From NCBI GenBank assembly GCA_016648135.1, contig JADDOH010000177.1, forward strand, positions 124,001-188,000: 64,000 nucleotides of DNA. The letters run 5' to 3'. Below, one piece after another: positions 47,498 through 57,074 of this stretch. The position numbers and the translations under genes are program-made. The notes beneath the pieces are model-generated. The model was not told the origin of the DNA. It saw nothing but the letters and a program-made list of their open reading frames with translations, and searched no databases. Numbering within the stretch: the stretch's first letter is position 1; each line of letters begins with the position of its first letter. Source of the stretch: Agrypnia vestita (taxonomy: Eukaryota; Arthropoda; Insecta; Trichoptera; Phryganeidae).

Positions 47498-47712
47498 TTA
47501 CACGCTTGAGGGACCGTCAACCAAGTTTATCAATATTTCGTTTTTGAACCGAGCCTGTGTCATAAAGAATATATCAAGTTTGCAGTCTCTGGACGATATC
47601 TCATTAAATTGGTTGATCATTGTAGGTAGAGGAGAGAAATAGACTAGATTGATGTTGTAAAATTTAGTGTGCAAAAGGCTTGGAGACCTCATTGATCGGA
47701 CAGGGATGTTAA
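47498..47712 (-). pseudogene. LINE C-terminal remnant cut by the piggyBac-like insertion
   Basis: Minus-strand codons from the TTAA at 47709-47712 down to TAA 47498-47500 read VNIPVRSMRSPSLLHTKFYN, then FSPLPTMINQFNEI and LDIFFMTQARFKNEI. This resembles the extreme C-terminus of LINE ORF2 proteins, where a V-P-x-R-[ST] block is followed by S-P-[LI] and D-[IV]-F. Upstream coding sequence is absent. The open frame seems to start inside the piggyBac-like end only by chance. Clade is uncertain. Confidence 0.4.
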
Positions 47713-49758
47713 CCCATTTTTCGCTGACGTTGCGGCAGCGCAACGGTTATTTGAACAGGTCATATTCTGAGAATTCGGTAAAGAATTTCCTTAATTAGCT
47801 TAGGTGTGTATTGTCAAGGGCTTATTACACCCTTAAATAGGTTCAGGTATAAATATATTATATTTAGTTACAATTCAGAGGTCTTCAAAAAAGGACACGA
47901 CGCGACACTCAGGTAAGCTGTTTTTGAATACATTATATTTTTAACATATTGCAAAATATTTTAATATTTTTTTATCATTTCTTAAAAAAAATTATTTGAA
48001 ATATAATAATGAATAGTTTTTGTAAAAATAAAAAACTGACAAAGTGCAAATATAATACGAATTATTTGGCCGTTGCGTCAGTGCAACGTCAGCGAAATGT
48101 GGGGGTAAAATCCATTCCAATATTTTACGCACGAATGCCATCAACGAATTTTAATATCGTGATTTTTTGCTTTAGGATGAATAAAAAAGATTTTTTTACC
48201 GCACAAGAGGCTACTGATTTTATTGCATAGAACTGGAATGTTGATAGTAATGAAGAAGAAAACATTCCAGATGTAGTTATTTTACCTCCTGAAGTTTCCG
48301 AACTTACCGACGAAGAGGACTTTGATGATAATGATTTACACGAAGACGATATATATAACCATGTACTCAAGGATAAGCAGGAACCTTGGAAGTTAATTCA
48401 AAAAGGTTAGTGAGTGAACCTTCAACATCTCAGTGTTCAACTTGCCAGGCGAGGTGAGCCAAGGAAAATGCAATGGTCCAAATCACAGCCAAGTCTTGGA
48501 CATTAGCTTCATCAGATGGATACATTTATGATTTTGATCTATATACGGGGAAAACTGTAGAGCCTTTGAACATTTATAATTTGGATATTGGAGAAAATGT
48601 GACGGGTCTTCTGAAAAATTTAGAAAATCCAGTTCATCACATTGTTTATTTTGATAATTTATTTACATCTATCCCCTTTATGATATATTTGAGGAATAAT
48701 TTGTTTTTCGTCACTGGAACAATAAGAAAAAATCGTCTAAAGTATATTGGATCGTTAAAATCCTCCAAAGAAATTTAAAAAAATGGAAAGGGAAGAATTT
48801 GATTGTAGATTTGAAAAAAAAACTGTGATTGTAGTTGTTCGATGAAAGAATAGTGGCTTCAAATTGTGATAGGATTGAACCAAATAAAAATATATCAAGG
48901 TACCTAATTAAATATGTAACAATCACTCAACCTAATGCTGTTACACAATATAATCGTTTAATGGGTGGAGTTGATTTAACGGATCAACTTTGTTTCCAAC
49001 TAAGAATAAGAGTTCGCGGTAAAAAGTGGTGGGCCATATTTTCAAACTTCTGTGATGTGGCAGTATGTAATTCATGGAGACTGTCAAATGGTTCATCCTG
49101 AAGACAATATGTGCCTTTTAAATTTTAAAAGACATATAGCACCCACATTTATGAATTCATCAAAAGCTAACCTATTGTGCATAGGAAAACCATCTACATT
49201 TTTAACATCATCAGGTCCAAATCTAGGCACTCAACATTTTTTGAAAAGAAATTAAAACAGAAAAAGATGCAGGGTGTTATTCCCAAACATATTTTATATG
49301 TGAACTGTTTAATGTCATCATTTACATTATATTATCATCAATTACATCATAAATGTCATGAAATGTACCACAAAGGAAAATAGAATCACTAAAATCACGT
49401 AAATACTTTTATATGTTTTTATTGTTTAGTCATAAGTTTTATATATCCAGTTTACGTTTTATCTCCATAAGTCAGTAATATGTTTAGTTATTAAGCAAAT
49501 ATATTTTTTTCTTAATAGTGTATAAAAATCTTGAGAAATAAATGTCCTAAAAACTGTACATCTTTGGTTTCATACCTTTATCGTTTACCCCCCTATTTCG
49601 CTGACGTTGCGAAAATGCAACACCTCAAATTTTCCAAATTAAAAGATTTTTCCATATTTTTTTTGACGAAATTTTCTTAAAGGTATACTTTTAGAACATA
49701 TTCTCAAATTTCATGAAAATCGAACAACGAGAACTGGTAGCGGCGTTTAATGGGTTAA
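47709..49758 (+). mobile_element. piggyBac-like element, internally deleted, TTAA at both ends
   Basis: TTAA at 47709-47712 is followed by CCCATTTTTCGC. The right end CGTTTAATGGG (to 49754) is followed by TTAA at 49755-49758. TTAA targets and CCC...GGG ends are diagnostic of the piggyBac superfamily. Inside, TTCGCTGACGTTGCG-type words occur three times: near the left end (47719), inverted at 48084-48098, and at 49593-49607. The last two are part of a subterminal inverted repeat of about 40 bp, and are probable transposase-binding sites. The 2042-bp element carries broken transposase sequence. Confidence 0.8.
48177..49383 (+). pseudogene. piggyBac-like transposase, broken and internally deleted
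   Basis: The likely start is ATG 48177. The acidic N-terminal segment (NKKDFFTAQEATDFIA, in-frame TAG at 48228-48230, then a D/E-rich run ending EPWKLIQKG and TAG) is typical of piggyBac transposases. The next recognisable block, from about 48490, is LASSDGYIYDFDLYTGK, then HHIVYFDNLFTS (second catalytic Asp), TGTIRKNRLK and, after frameshifts, YNRLMGGVDLTDQL (third Asp) and KKWW. The conserved region with the first catalytic Asp and the Arg-rich fold before LASSDGY is missing, which indicates a deletion of over 150 codons near 48420-48480. A Cys/His-rich tail is suggested by HHKCHEMYHK near 49350. At least two stops and two frame changes make it inactive. Confidence 0.8.
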
Positions 49759-49948
49759 TATTAGGTCCTTACATATGAAATTGGCGTTTTGCCGTACTGG
49801 CAAATTTGATCTCAAATATCTTCTCTTTGGTTAGGAATTCCAAATCCAAATTTACACAGCTATTTACTCATGTATTTGTATTTTGAAAATTATAATTCAT
49901 TTGTTTTTTCCTCAATTTTTTTTTTCTTTGCGTCACTCAGTTTACAAA

Positions 49949-50482
49949 ATGAAAAACTTGAAATATCGCGTTATTTACGAGTACGAGTTCCACCGTGGCA
50001 CCAGTGCTGCAGAAACGGCTCGAAGGATTAATGATGTGTATGGCGACGGTGCCGCAAAAGAAAACACAGTGCGTTTTTGGTTCCAACGTTTTCGTTCTGG
50101 AAATTTCGACCTGCAGAACAAGCCCCGTGGACGGCCGGAGACCAAAGTTGATAATGAAGAATTGAAGGCTATTGTGGAAGCGGATCCATCGCAAACCACG
50201 TCCGAGTTAGCTGCAGGCTGCGGTGTTAGTGATAAAACTGTTTTAATCCACTTGAAGCAAATTGGTAAGGTGAAAAAGCTTGAAAGGTGGGGTACCTCAC
50301 GAATTGAGTGAAGCAAATCAACAAACGCGCGTTGACTGCTGCGTTGCATTACTCAACCGGCACAATAATGAAGGGATTTTAAATTGAATCATTACCTGTG
50401 ATGAAAAGTGGATCCTGTACGATAATCGGAAACGCTCATCGCAATGGCTGAACCCTGCCAAACCAGCCAAACCATGCCCCAA
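49949..50482 (+). pseudogene. mariner transposase, N-terminal half
   Basis: The start is ATG 49949 (MKNLKYRVIYEYEFHRG); the upstream in-frame ATG at 49883 would add a hydrophobic leader atypical of the family. The paired helix-turn-helix region contains AAETARRINDVYGDGAA, TVRFWFQRFRSG, DLQNKPRGRPE and LKQIGKVKKLERW. A one-base insertion within the GTGGGG near 50287-50292 shifts the frame, so the original frame ends at TGA 50309-50311. In the shifted frame VPHELSEANQ continues, with an in-frame TGA (50385-50387) four codons before the catalytic block TCDEKWILYDN. The first catalytic Asp is thus present but out of reach. Coding stops where the R1-clade element enters, after a Pro-rich PAKPAKPCP. 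Confidence 0.85.
50475..50482. repeat. R1 insertion junction, target duplication TGCCCCAA (left)
   Basis: TGCCCCAA here and at 56258-56265 flank the retrotransposon. In the uninterrupted mariner the sequence reads once, keeping codons in register (…CCP/K…). At least TGCCCC is certain; the final AA could be chance. Confidence 0.65.
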
Positions 50483-51154
50483 CGAATGGGGACCCACCAC
50501 TTTCCCAGGGCCGTTCTATGAGCCGACGGCTCCCATATCGGCCCTACTCTTGCGTCGCCAGGTTGACATTTTTCTTATTTAAAGCCATCTCCGTGCGGCG
50601 CCCGTGTATAGGGCGAACGCCTCAAGGTTCTGGCAGCAAAAAACCCATTCTTTGTCCCCTCCACCAAGAACTTTCTTTATTAAATCAAATACAAATACAA
50701 GAAAATTAAAAGCATATAAAAGAAATAGATTTGTGCAGTGGCATAAAAATCAGAAGTAGAAAAACAAAAGCAAAGAAAAATAGAAATAAAATCAGGTTAA
50801 ATACAAAATCAAAATAAAAAGAAGATAGCAGAATAGTAACATAAAACAGTATAAGCGAGGAAGAAAACAGGTTAAATTCATAAGCAAAAATAGCAACAAA
50901 ATAGTATCATAAATTATCCAAGAAAAGAAAATTAAGATATAAAAACAGGTTAGAAAAGAAGCAGAGTAGTGATACACAAAGCATACGACAGTGGAGCCGT
51001 CACACAAGAAGTTGGAGAGAAGGATCTGGTGGAAGGGACAGTGGATATGTGGGTTTTTTGGATTTAAACGACACTCCCAACAGGGAGGGACGCATACAAA
51101 AGGATAGAAGTTCAGTTCTTGACGCCCGCAGGATCCACGGTCATAGCAGATAGC
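50483..51154 (-). other. R1 element 3' UTR
   Basis: On the minus strand there is a GC-containing segment after the ORF2 stop, then a T-rich and A-poor central part (about 50690-51000), then a final GC-rich block (about 50483-50680) that resembles the modules at 58628-59115 (shared ccatatcggc, gcggcgc and aacgcct-type words). The absence of a terminal A-run fits an R1-clade 3' end. Confidence 0.6.
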
Positions 51155-54100
51155 TCATCCACGAAGCAGATCCCAGCGCGACATCCACGTCCGGGCATAG
51201 GCTCGAAAGAGTCTGAGATTATTACCTTTTTTAATGAGGTCATCGTTCCTAGGTGAACGATGCCCCACTCCTTCCAACTCGCTTAGCATCTCCTCTCTCG
51301 CGTCATTCAGCATCGAGCACTCTCAAAGAATGTGCCCCGGAGTCTGTCTCACACGCCCGTAAGTACACCACGGGTCCTCAGCGAGTCCAAGATCAAACAA
51401 TTTGCTCCTAAACTCACCATGGCCCGCGATGAGCTGCATAGCATAGTGGTCAAGCTCCGGAGGACCCTCCTTGCCCATGTCGCATGCGGCAACTCTAGGG
51501 AGAAAGGAGTAAGTCCATCTCCCCTGGGTGGCCGCGTCCCATCTCTCTTGCCACTTTCGCAACATAACCGTTCTAACCCTCTCGCACAGTTCCCGGTATC
51601 TAGTATCCGAAGGGCTGAATATCTCACCATATAGTTCAATATCCAGCCCTTGCCTCAGAGAGCCCCAAGCCTTGGCCTCTATTACCTGCAAGTCAGCCGG
51701 CAGCACGCCGGCCAACACAGGTAACGCTGCACTCGATGTTGTCCGATATGCCCCAGTCAGGGCAAGTAGAGGAATTCGCTGTCCTCGATTCAGGGCCGAC
51801 GATATGACCAGAGTGTCCAGACGGTGCGCCCGGACACGGGCCGCGTACGTGATTTGACTCACGTACACCGCCCGATATATCCGGCGCACCGCCGGAGACC
51901 TCAGTCCCCAGTCCGCAACACTGACACGTTTGACCGATAAGAAAAAGTTCGAGGCTCTTTCAGACACCGCCTTGACGTGCGCCAGGAAGGAGCCTGACGT
52001 GTCCATCCAGACACCCAAGTACTTAACTATATTCTCGAATTTAACTTTTTGTCCGTTCAACTTTATTATCGGGTCCCTCTCGAAGCGACCCCGTAACATC
52101 ATGGCGACAGTCTTTTGAGGCGCGAGAGTCAGCTTGTTTCTTATGCACCAGTCGCTGATCATTCCAAGTGCCTTGTTCGCCCTACGCTCTAATTCGCACC
52201 GACTCTCATCAGACACCAGTAGCAGAGCGTCATCCGCGTATGCGATCAGTGTGCAACCACATGGCAAAGGCAAAAGAAGAAAATCGTCAAAGAGAATCTT
52301 CCACAGAGTTGGGCCGAGCACAGAGCCCTGTGGGCAGCCCATATCCGTGTCTCTGGTGACACTTGTCCCGCCATAGCTCAAAGTAGCGTGTCTGCCACTT
52401 AGGTAGCTCTTCAATATTTCGAAGAGATACCTAGGGCACAGCCTCACCTTCAGCTTGGTCAGGATCATATCCCACCATGCATTGTCAAACGCTCCGGATA
52501 TGTCCAGGAAAACACCCATAGCGTACTTCGTGGACACATTGCCAACCCAGTCCTGTGTATATAAAATGGCGTGCTCCGTGGACATCCCTCTAACAAAGCC
52601 AAACTGCCGGTCGCAGGCAGGCGAGAGTGTTATCTCAAGCCTGTTGCGAATCAGAGTCTCGTACACCTTCCCGATACCGGGAAGGAGCGTGATAGGCCGA
52701 TACGCTCCTGGGTCTGACCGCAGTTTACCGTTGTTTTTTGGGATGACACACAGCAGGCCATCCTTCCAAGATGCTGGGAACGTTCTCGCACCTATGCACG
52801 CATTAAACATGCATACCACCTCTGGTTTGGCAATCTTCCACACTTGTTTGATAATCACACCGGTGATCCTGTCCACGCCCGGAGCCTTCGTCGCACCAAG
52901 GTTCTTTATAACGCTGTCAACTTCAGCCACCGTTACCAAGGGCGGATCACTGCTGTCATTCAGCATGAGACTGAATGGGACCCCAGCCATCAATCGGACT
53001 TGCCTATGATGGTCGGTATCCCGTCCAGCGTCATGCCGCGGAACCAATTTGTCCAGAAGTCCTCTAACGGTGTCGGCGAGGCCAGTGGTGGTTGACTCTC
53101 CAAGGAGTATCCCGGAGAGTACATGAACCGACCCCTTACCGGCACCGCCAATGAGCCCTGTAATCTTCCTAGGATCGGCGTTTCCCATCTCCGTGACCCA
53201 CTTTGTCCAGGATTCTCTTTTTGCCGTTCTTATAGCAGAAGAATATTCGGAGCGTGCTATTCTCAGAGCCTCAGACAAGGCTTGCCTCCCAACAGCATCT
53301 ATATCACCACGTCTCAACGCACCGCGTCGACGGTATGCACGACGATAAACGGCCCGTAATCTGTATAATTCACCTGTCCATCAAGGGGCCTTGGTTGGTT
53401 TACCTGGTCTGGTGCGTCCAAGAGATCGGTCAGCCGCCCTGACAACAGCGTCATTAAACCAATCACCTACCCGGGATGGTTCAATTATGCACCTTTCGTA
53501 TAAGTCACGTAATTCTTTTTTCAAACAAATCTCAAACTCTTCCCAGTTCGCGTTCCTTGTTCGGAATCTCCTTTCATTTCTGGGAATGTCGGGGGGGGCT
53601 TTTATCGATTCTAAAGGATATCAGACAGTGCTCCGTAGCAACCTCGCAGTCCGACACCCTCCAGTCCCGAATCAGCCCGACTACATTATCAGTGCATAAT
53701 GTGATGTCAATCCAGCTCTCCCCATTGGCGCTGTGAAACGTGCTCATATGCCCAGGCGTGTTCACAATATGGAGCCCTGTTGGGGCAATGAGATCCTCAA
53801 CAGTGCTCCTGCGCACACCACCGAGGCCATCCGGGCAACGGTCACCCCAAAGAGGAGAGCGTGCATTGAAGTCACCTCCAACTATCACCATTTTCCCTTT
53901 CAATTCGTGCAGACATCGAGCCAGCTCCCGGGCGTGTACCTCGATAGGGTCACCGTATTTAAAATATACTGAGATTATGTAAAGCTCAGAACCGCCTTAG
54001 TTGATAGTAGTACACGTTCGATATTCATTTGATAAGTGTTCGAGGTAAAGCGGCTTTAGGATAGCTGTGTCTACAAGGATCCCAGCACCCGGCATGGGAC

Positions 54101-54281
54101 CCTTTTCCAGCATAATCAGCGGAGACTCTATATACGGTGTTCTGCCACGCCAGGTATTCTGCTCCTGGATGAGTGCCATCGGAGAGTCATATTTACGTAG
54201 AACTTGTTGCATCTCGAGGGTGGCAGCATGCGACCTGCCGACATTTATCTGCAGGACCGTGCATCCCAGGCGTCTAGCCAT
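51155..54281 (-). pseudogene. R1-clade ORF2 (endonuclease and reverse transcriptase), broken
   Basis: ORF2 starts ATG 54281 (MARRLGCTVLQINVGRS), overlapping ORF1 by 8 nt. It has an endonuclease with IQEQNTW, GGDFNARSPLWG and SWIDITLC. The RT has KAPGVDR, AYRPITLLPGIGKVYE, LDISGAFDNAWW, GCPQGSVLGPTLWK and AYADDALLL (about 52240). The C-terminal motif is CTYG...QTPGHIL, stop, EC, and the true end is TGA 51155-51157 (about 1042 codons). Four lesions are visible: TAA at 53997-53999, a frameshift in the G8 run at 53591-53598, TGA at 53381-53383 (within APW-W, so TGG to TGA) and TGA at 51323-51325 (HIL-W-EC, again TGG to TGA). A second Cys of the C-terminal motif is Tyr (TAC for TGC). From 53380 to 51326 the frame is open for 685 codons. 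Confidence 0.9.
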
Positions 54282-55709
54282 AATTGGTCTTCTTGTACTC
54301 TAGCTCCACTGCCGCATTGTATGCCGGGCATGTCCGGTCACCCGTTGGATGAGTCGCCATTTTGTTGAATCGCGTACACGTCGCACATTTGGCGGGGGCC
54401 TGTTTATTCGGGCATTGCTCGTCATTGTGTCCCTCAGTGGCGCAGTGTCTGCAGGTCTCTTTAGCAGCCTTGCACGCCCTGCTGATATGGCCGTAGAGCT
54501 GGCATTTGAAACATCGAGTGGCGCCAATGTAGTCTCGTGCTCTGCATGCGTTCCAGCCAATGAAGCAGTGACCAGAGTCGATGATAATCGATCTGGCTTT
54601 CGGCGGTAGAGCGTATACACAATTAACAGAGGGGCCATCACGCCGACCAAACATCATTACTCGCTTTGTATTTTTAATAAATTCCTCTTCGGAGACTTCA
54701 CACTTTCCACTGAGGTTACTGTTATATATTTCTTTTAGTAGGCTGGATTCGTCCTGCTCACGTGGGATATCATATATTACAATGCGTGGCAGATGGCCCA
54801 TCGACTCTCGCACATCTAGCCCTTTGGCCTCAAGTTTGGATTTCGCGGCTAAAATGCTCTTGATTCCCTGAGCCGTCTTGGTTTCAACAAGGATCCTTGC
54901 ACCTCTCACATGCCGGACCCTGACAGGTTGAAACCCATCGGTCACCGGGTCACCATGACTGCACTTTTGGTGGCTTCTGCCGTTTTACCCTCCGGCTCCT
55001 TCGGGTATATCACAACGGTTGGCGGTGGTGGACCGGCAACCTTTACAGTGCCATTTATCTTCACTATTTTGCTATTTTACGCCGCCGCTGCGTACGAAGG
55101 CATCGTCAGCCTTACTCCATCGCTCTCGCTGGGGGCCACTGTCGCCTCTTGTATTTTAGAGACCGTTTCCAATGTGGTTTTCAGCTCAGCAAAGCCCTCC
55201 TTGAATAGTCTCTTGTAGACTGTTGTTTCACCCTGCAGCCTCTCCGTGTTCGCTACGAGCTCTGACACTAGGACCATTAGGTCGAGATGGCATGCGGTGA
55301 TCCTGGCCCGTTGGTCACTGTTCAACTTAGGTTTCTCCTCGAAACAGATTTTCTCTACCGTTGTCAACAGGTCTCTAATATGAGTAATATATCCAGGTAC
55401 TGGCGCAGTGGTGGTCTCTGTGGTGTCCATGTCCTGAGTCGGTGCTAACGACATCAAAGATTCCTCCAGTCGTTTTAGTTTCTTGGCTCTTCGGCCGCTG
55501 GGAGCTGGCACTAGGATTTCTTCCGTTAGTCTCCTCGGCGACAAGTCGCCAGGCATCGACGAAGATCTCGCTTCCCTATGTGGAGACTGCACGATGGGCG
55601 CGATCGGTGCGTATGTCTCTCTACTGACAGGCTCTCCTACTCTGAAGCTCGCCAGGCTGGTGCCCGCGATCGGCTGTTCTTTACTGCCTTTGGACGGAGT
55701 CTTGGACAT
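54274..55709 (-). pseudogene. R1-clade ORF1 (gag-like nucleic-acid-binding protein), broken
   Basis: Starting MSKTPSKGSKE at 55709, the first 210 codons hold a Pro/Ser-rich basic N-terminus and a probable helical segment (LETVSKIQEATV), then reach an in-frame TAA at 55077-55079. Reading continues as VKINGTVKV and TVVIYPKEPEGKTAEATKSA, the conserved gag block of R1-type ORF1. A frame change near 54945-54955 links to the second open block, with VRVRHVRGARILVET and three Cys-rich knuckles CFKCQLYGHISRAC, CRHCATEGHNDEQC and CATCTRFNK...C near the end. The product of about 478 residues would bind element RNA as a ribonucleoprotein. It has one stop and one frameshift. The last 8 nt, ATGGCTAG, overlap the ORF2 start. 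Confidence 0.85.
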
Positions 55710-56257
55710 TGTCCACGGGTTCGCACCACAATTATAGCTAGCGTAGTGATTTGATATTACTCAGAGATATACATACGAAAAACAAAAGTATATTTATTAT
55801 TATAAGATTATTGTCACAAAAAAATTTTTTTACGAAAACAAACAGAAAAATAACAAAATAAATTTAGATGTTGTAAAAAGATTATAAACTATATATAAAC
55901 ACTCTTATGCACTATAGACAAGTTTTAACACAGATTTTAACAGTATTATAGAATGTTGAGGTCTATTGTCACTTTAACAATTATGGGATGAACAGGATAA
56001 ACAGAATAAGCTATCAATTATTATCACCAATGATTGATACTTAAAAGTACGAGAACCCCAGGGAAGAAGGGAGGCTCCCCCTGGAGTTTTTTATGCGTGG
56101 TAACTCACGCAGAGCACTTGTTTTTTAACAATATACCGATTAAACAACACTTTCGGGTCAATTTACACAAAAGAGGGTATTTCACTATGGGAGCTTTATT
56201 ATTGCTGCCAGGAGCGAAACTGAAAGTGTCCGCACACGCCGGGCGCTGGGACTGAAC
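55710..56257 (-). promoter_or_regulatory. R1 element 5' UTR / internal promoter region
   Basis: There are 548 bp between the 5' junction and the ORF1 ATG. Non-LTR elements carry an internal promoter here, but no specific element such as an initiator could be picked out. The plus-strand open frame across it (56034-56255) is not a gene. Confidence 0.4.
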
Positions 56258-56265
56258 TGCCCCAA
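56258..56265. repeat. R1 insertion junction, target duplication TGCCCCAA (right)
   Basis: Second copy of the 8-mer seen at 50475-50482. Confidence 0.65.
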
Positions 56266-56752
56266 GCGAAAATTGACTCCAAAAAAGTTACTTGTGAGCG
56301 TTTGGTGGACTAGTGCTGGTGTCGTTCACTACAGCTTTCTTAAATCTGGCCAGACGATTACGGCAGATGTCTATTGTCAGCAACTGCAAACCATGATGGA
56401 AAAGCTAGCTGCTAAACAACCGAGGCTGGTTAATCGCTCTAGGCCACTGCTGCTTCATGATAACGCTAGACCACACACTGCACAACAGACGGCTACCAAA
56501 TTAGAGGAGCTTCAATTGGAATGTCTAAGACATCCACCGTACTCTCCGGACCTTGCCCCAACAGATTACCATTTTTTTCGAAATTTGGATAACTTCTTGC
56601 AAAGGAAAAAATTCAACTCCGATGGGGCAGTCCAAACCGCCTTCAAAGATTTTATTGATTCCCGTCCGAATGGTTTTTTTAGTAAAGGGATCGATGAACT
56701 ACCTATGAGATGGCAAAAGTGCATAGATAGCAATGGTACATACTTTGATTAA
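56266..56752 (+). pseudogene. mariner transposase, C-terminal half
   Basis: The reading continues from the R1 junction with RKLTPKKLLVSVWWTSAG, then FLKSGQTITADVYCQQLQ, LLHDNARPHTAQQ (second catalytic Asp) and PPYSPDLAPTDYHFFRNLDN (third Asp). The D34D spacing of mariner is intact, and the frame stays open to TAA 56750-56752. Together with the N-terminal half it gives about 340 residues, the family norm. This half carries no disabling change: the element was inactivated by the upstream frameshift, the stop and the R1 insertion. Confidence 0.9.
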
Positions 56753-56829
56753 ATAAATATATTATAATAAAAAAAAATCGGCTTTATGTTCCTCCCATAC
56801 TAAACGTCAATTTCATATGTAAGGACCTA

Positions 56830-56830
<1 letters not shown>

Positions 56831-56881
<51 letters not shown>

Positions 56882-56896
56882 ATATAATATATATAT
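56831..56896. repeat. (TA)n microsatellite
   Basis: An imperfect TA tract between the mariner right end and a minus-strand SINE. It is probably the expanded tail of that SINE, and supplied the TA target for the mariner. Confidence 0.85.
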
Positions 56897-56897
56897 T

Positions 56898-57074
56898 TTA
56901 AATAGAGATGTGAACACGGAATTCGTGTCACATCAATATTCTTACTATTTTCAAATTAAGCTAAACGCTTGTGCTATGAAAATAGGACTAACTTGCTTGT
57001 CTGGAGTGAGATTCGAACCTGCGACCTTTGGATCACGAGGCGAGAGTCCTAACCACAAGACCAACAAGCTACTC
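56898..57074 (-). repeat. tRNA-derived SINE, copy 3
   Basis: On the minus strand the head is agcttgttggtcttgtggtt, the B box is aggttcgaatctcac, and the body is caagttagtcctattttcat and aagaatattgatgtgacac. It is close to copy 1 at 16699-16887. Confidence 0.8.

Larger units (their letters stand above)
50483..56257 (-). mobile_element. R1-clade non-LTR retrotransposon, full length but defective
   Basis: It is oriented on the minus strand. In order it has a 5' UTR (56257-55710), ORF1 (55709-54274), ORF2 (54281-51155) and a 3' UTR (51154-50483). Both ends are inside the mariner and there is no poly-A tail at the 3' end, as in many R1-clade elements. ORF1 zinc knuckles, an ORF2 apurinic-type endonuclease, and the motifs DISGAFDNAWW and YADD place it in the R1 clade. 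R1 relatives are often site-specific (rDNA, telomeric repeats); this copy sits in a mariner coding region, so it is either non-specific or off target. Its 3' UTR resembles fragments at 58628-59115. Confidence 0.85.
49759..56832 (+). mobile_element. mariner element (cecropia-like), split by an R1-clade retrotransposon
   Basis: TA target duplications lie at 49759-49760 and 56831-56832. The terminal inverted repeats are 28 bp (49761-49788 and 56803-56830), beginning TTAGGTCCTTACATATGAAA and differing at one position. Without the 5.8-kb insert at about 50483-56257 the element is about 1.29 kb, the normal mariner length. The left TA sits directly beside the TTAA of the piggyBac-like element, and the right TA is the first unit of a (TA)n tract. 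The transposase sequence resembles the cecropia subfamily, to which the primate Hsmar1 element belongs. Confidence 0.9.

Noticed and set aside
49937..50349. Minus-strand open frames over the mariner N-terminal half.
   Set aside because: Antisense shadows of the transposase coding frame.
52455..53009. 184-codon open frame on the plus strand.
   Set aside because: It lies antisense to the R1 reverse transcriptase and is a shadow of its codon pattern. The other plus-strand frames at 51332-55737 are the same.
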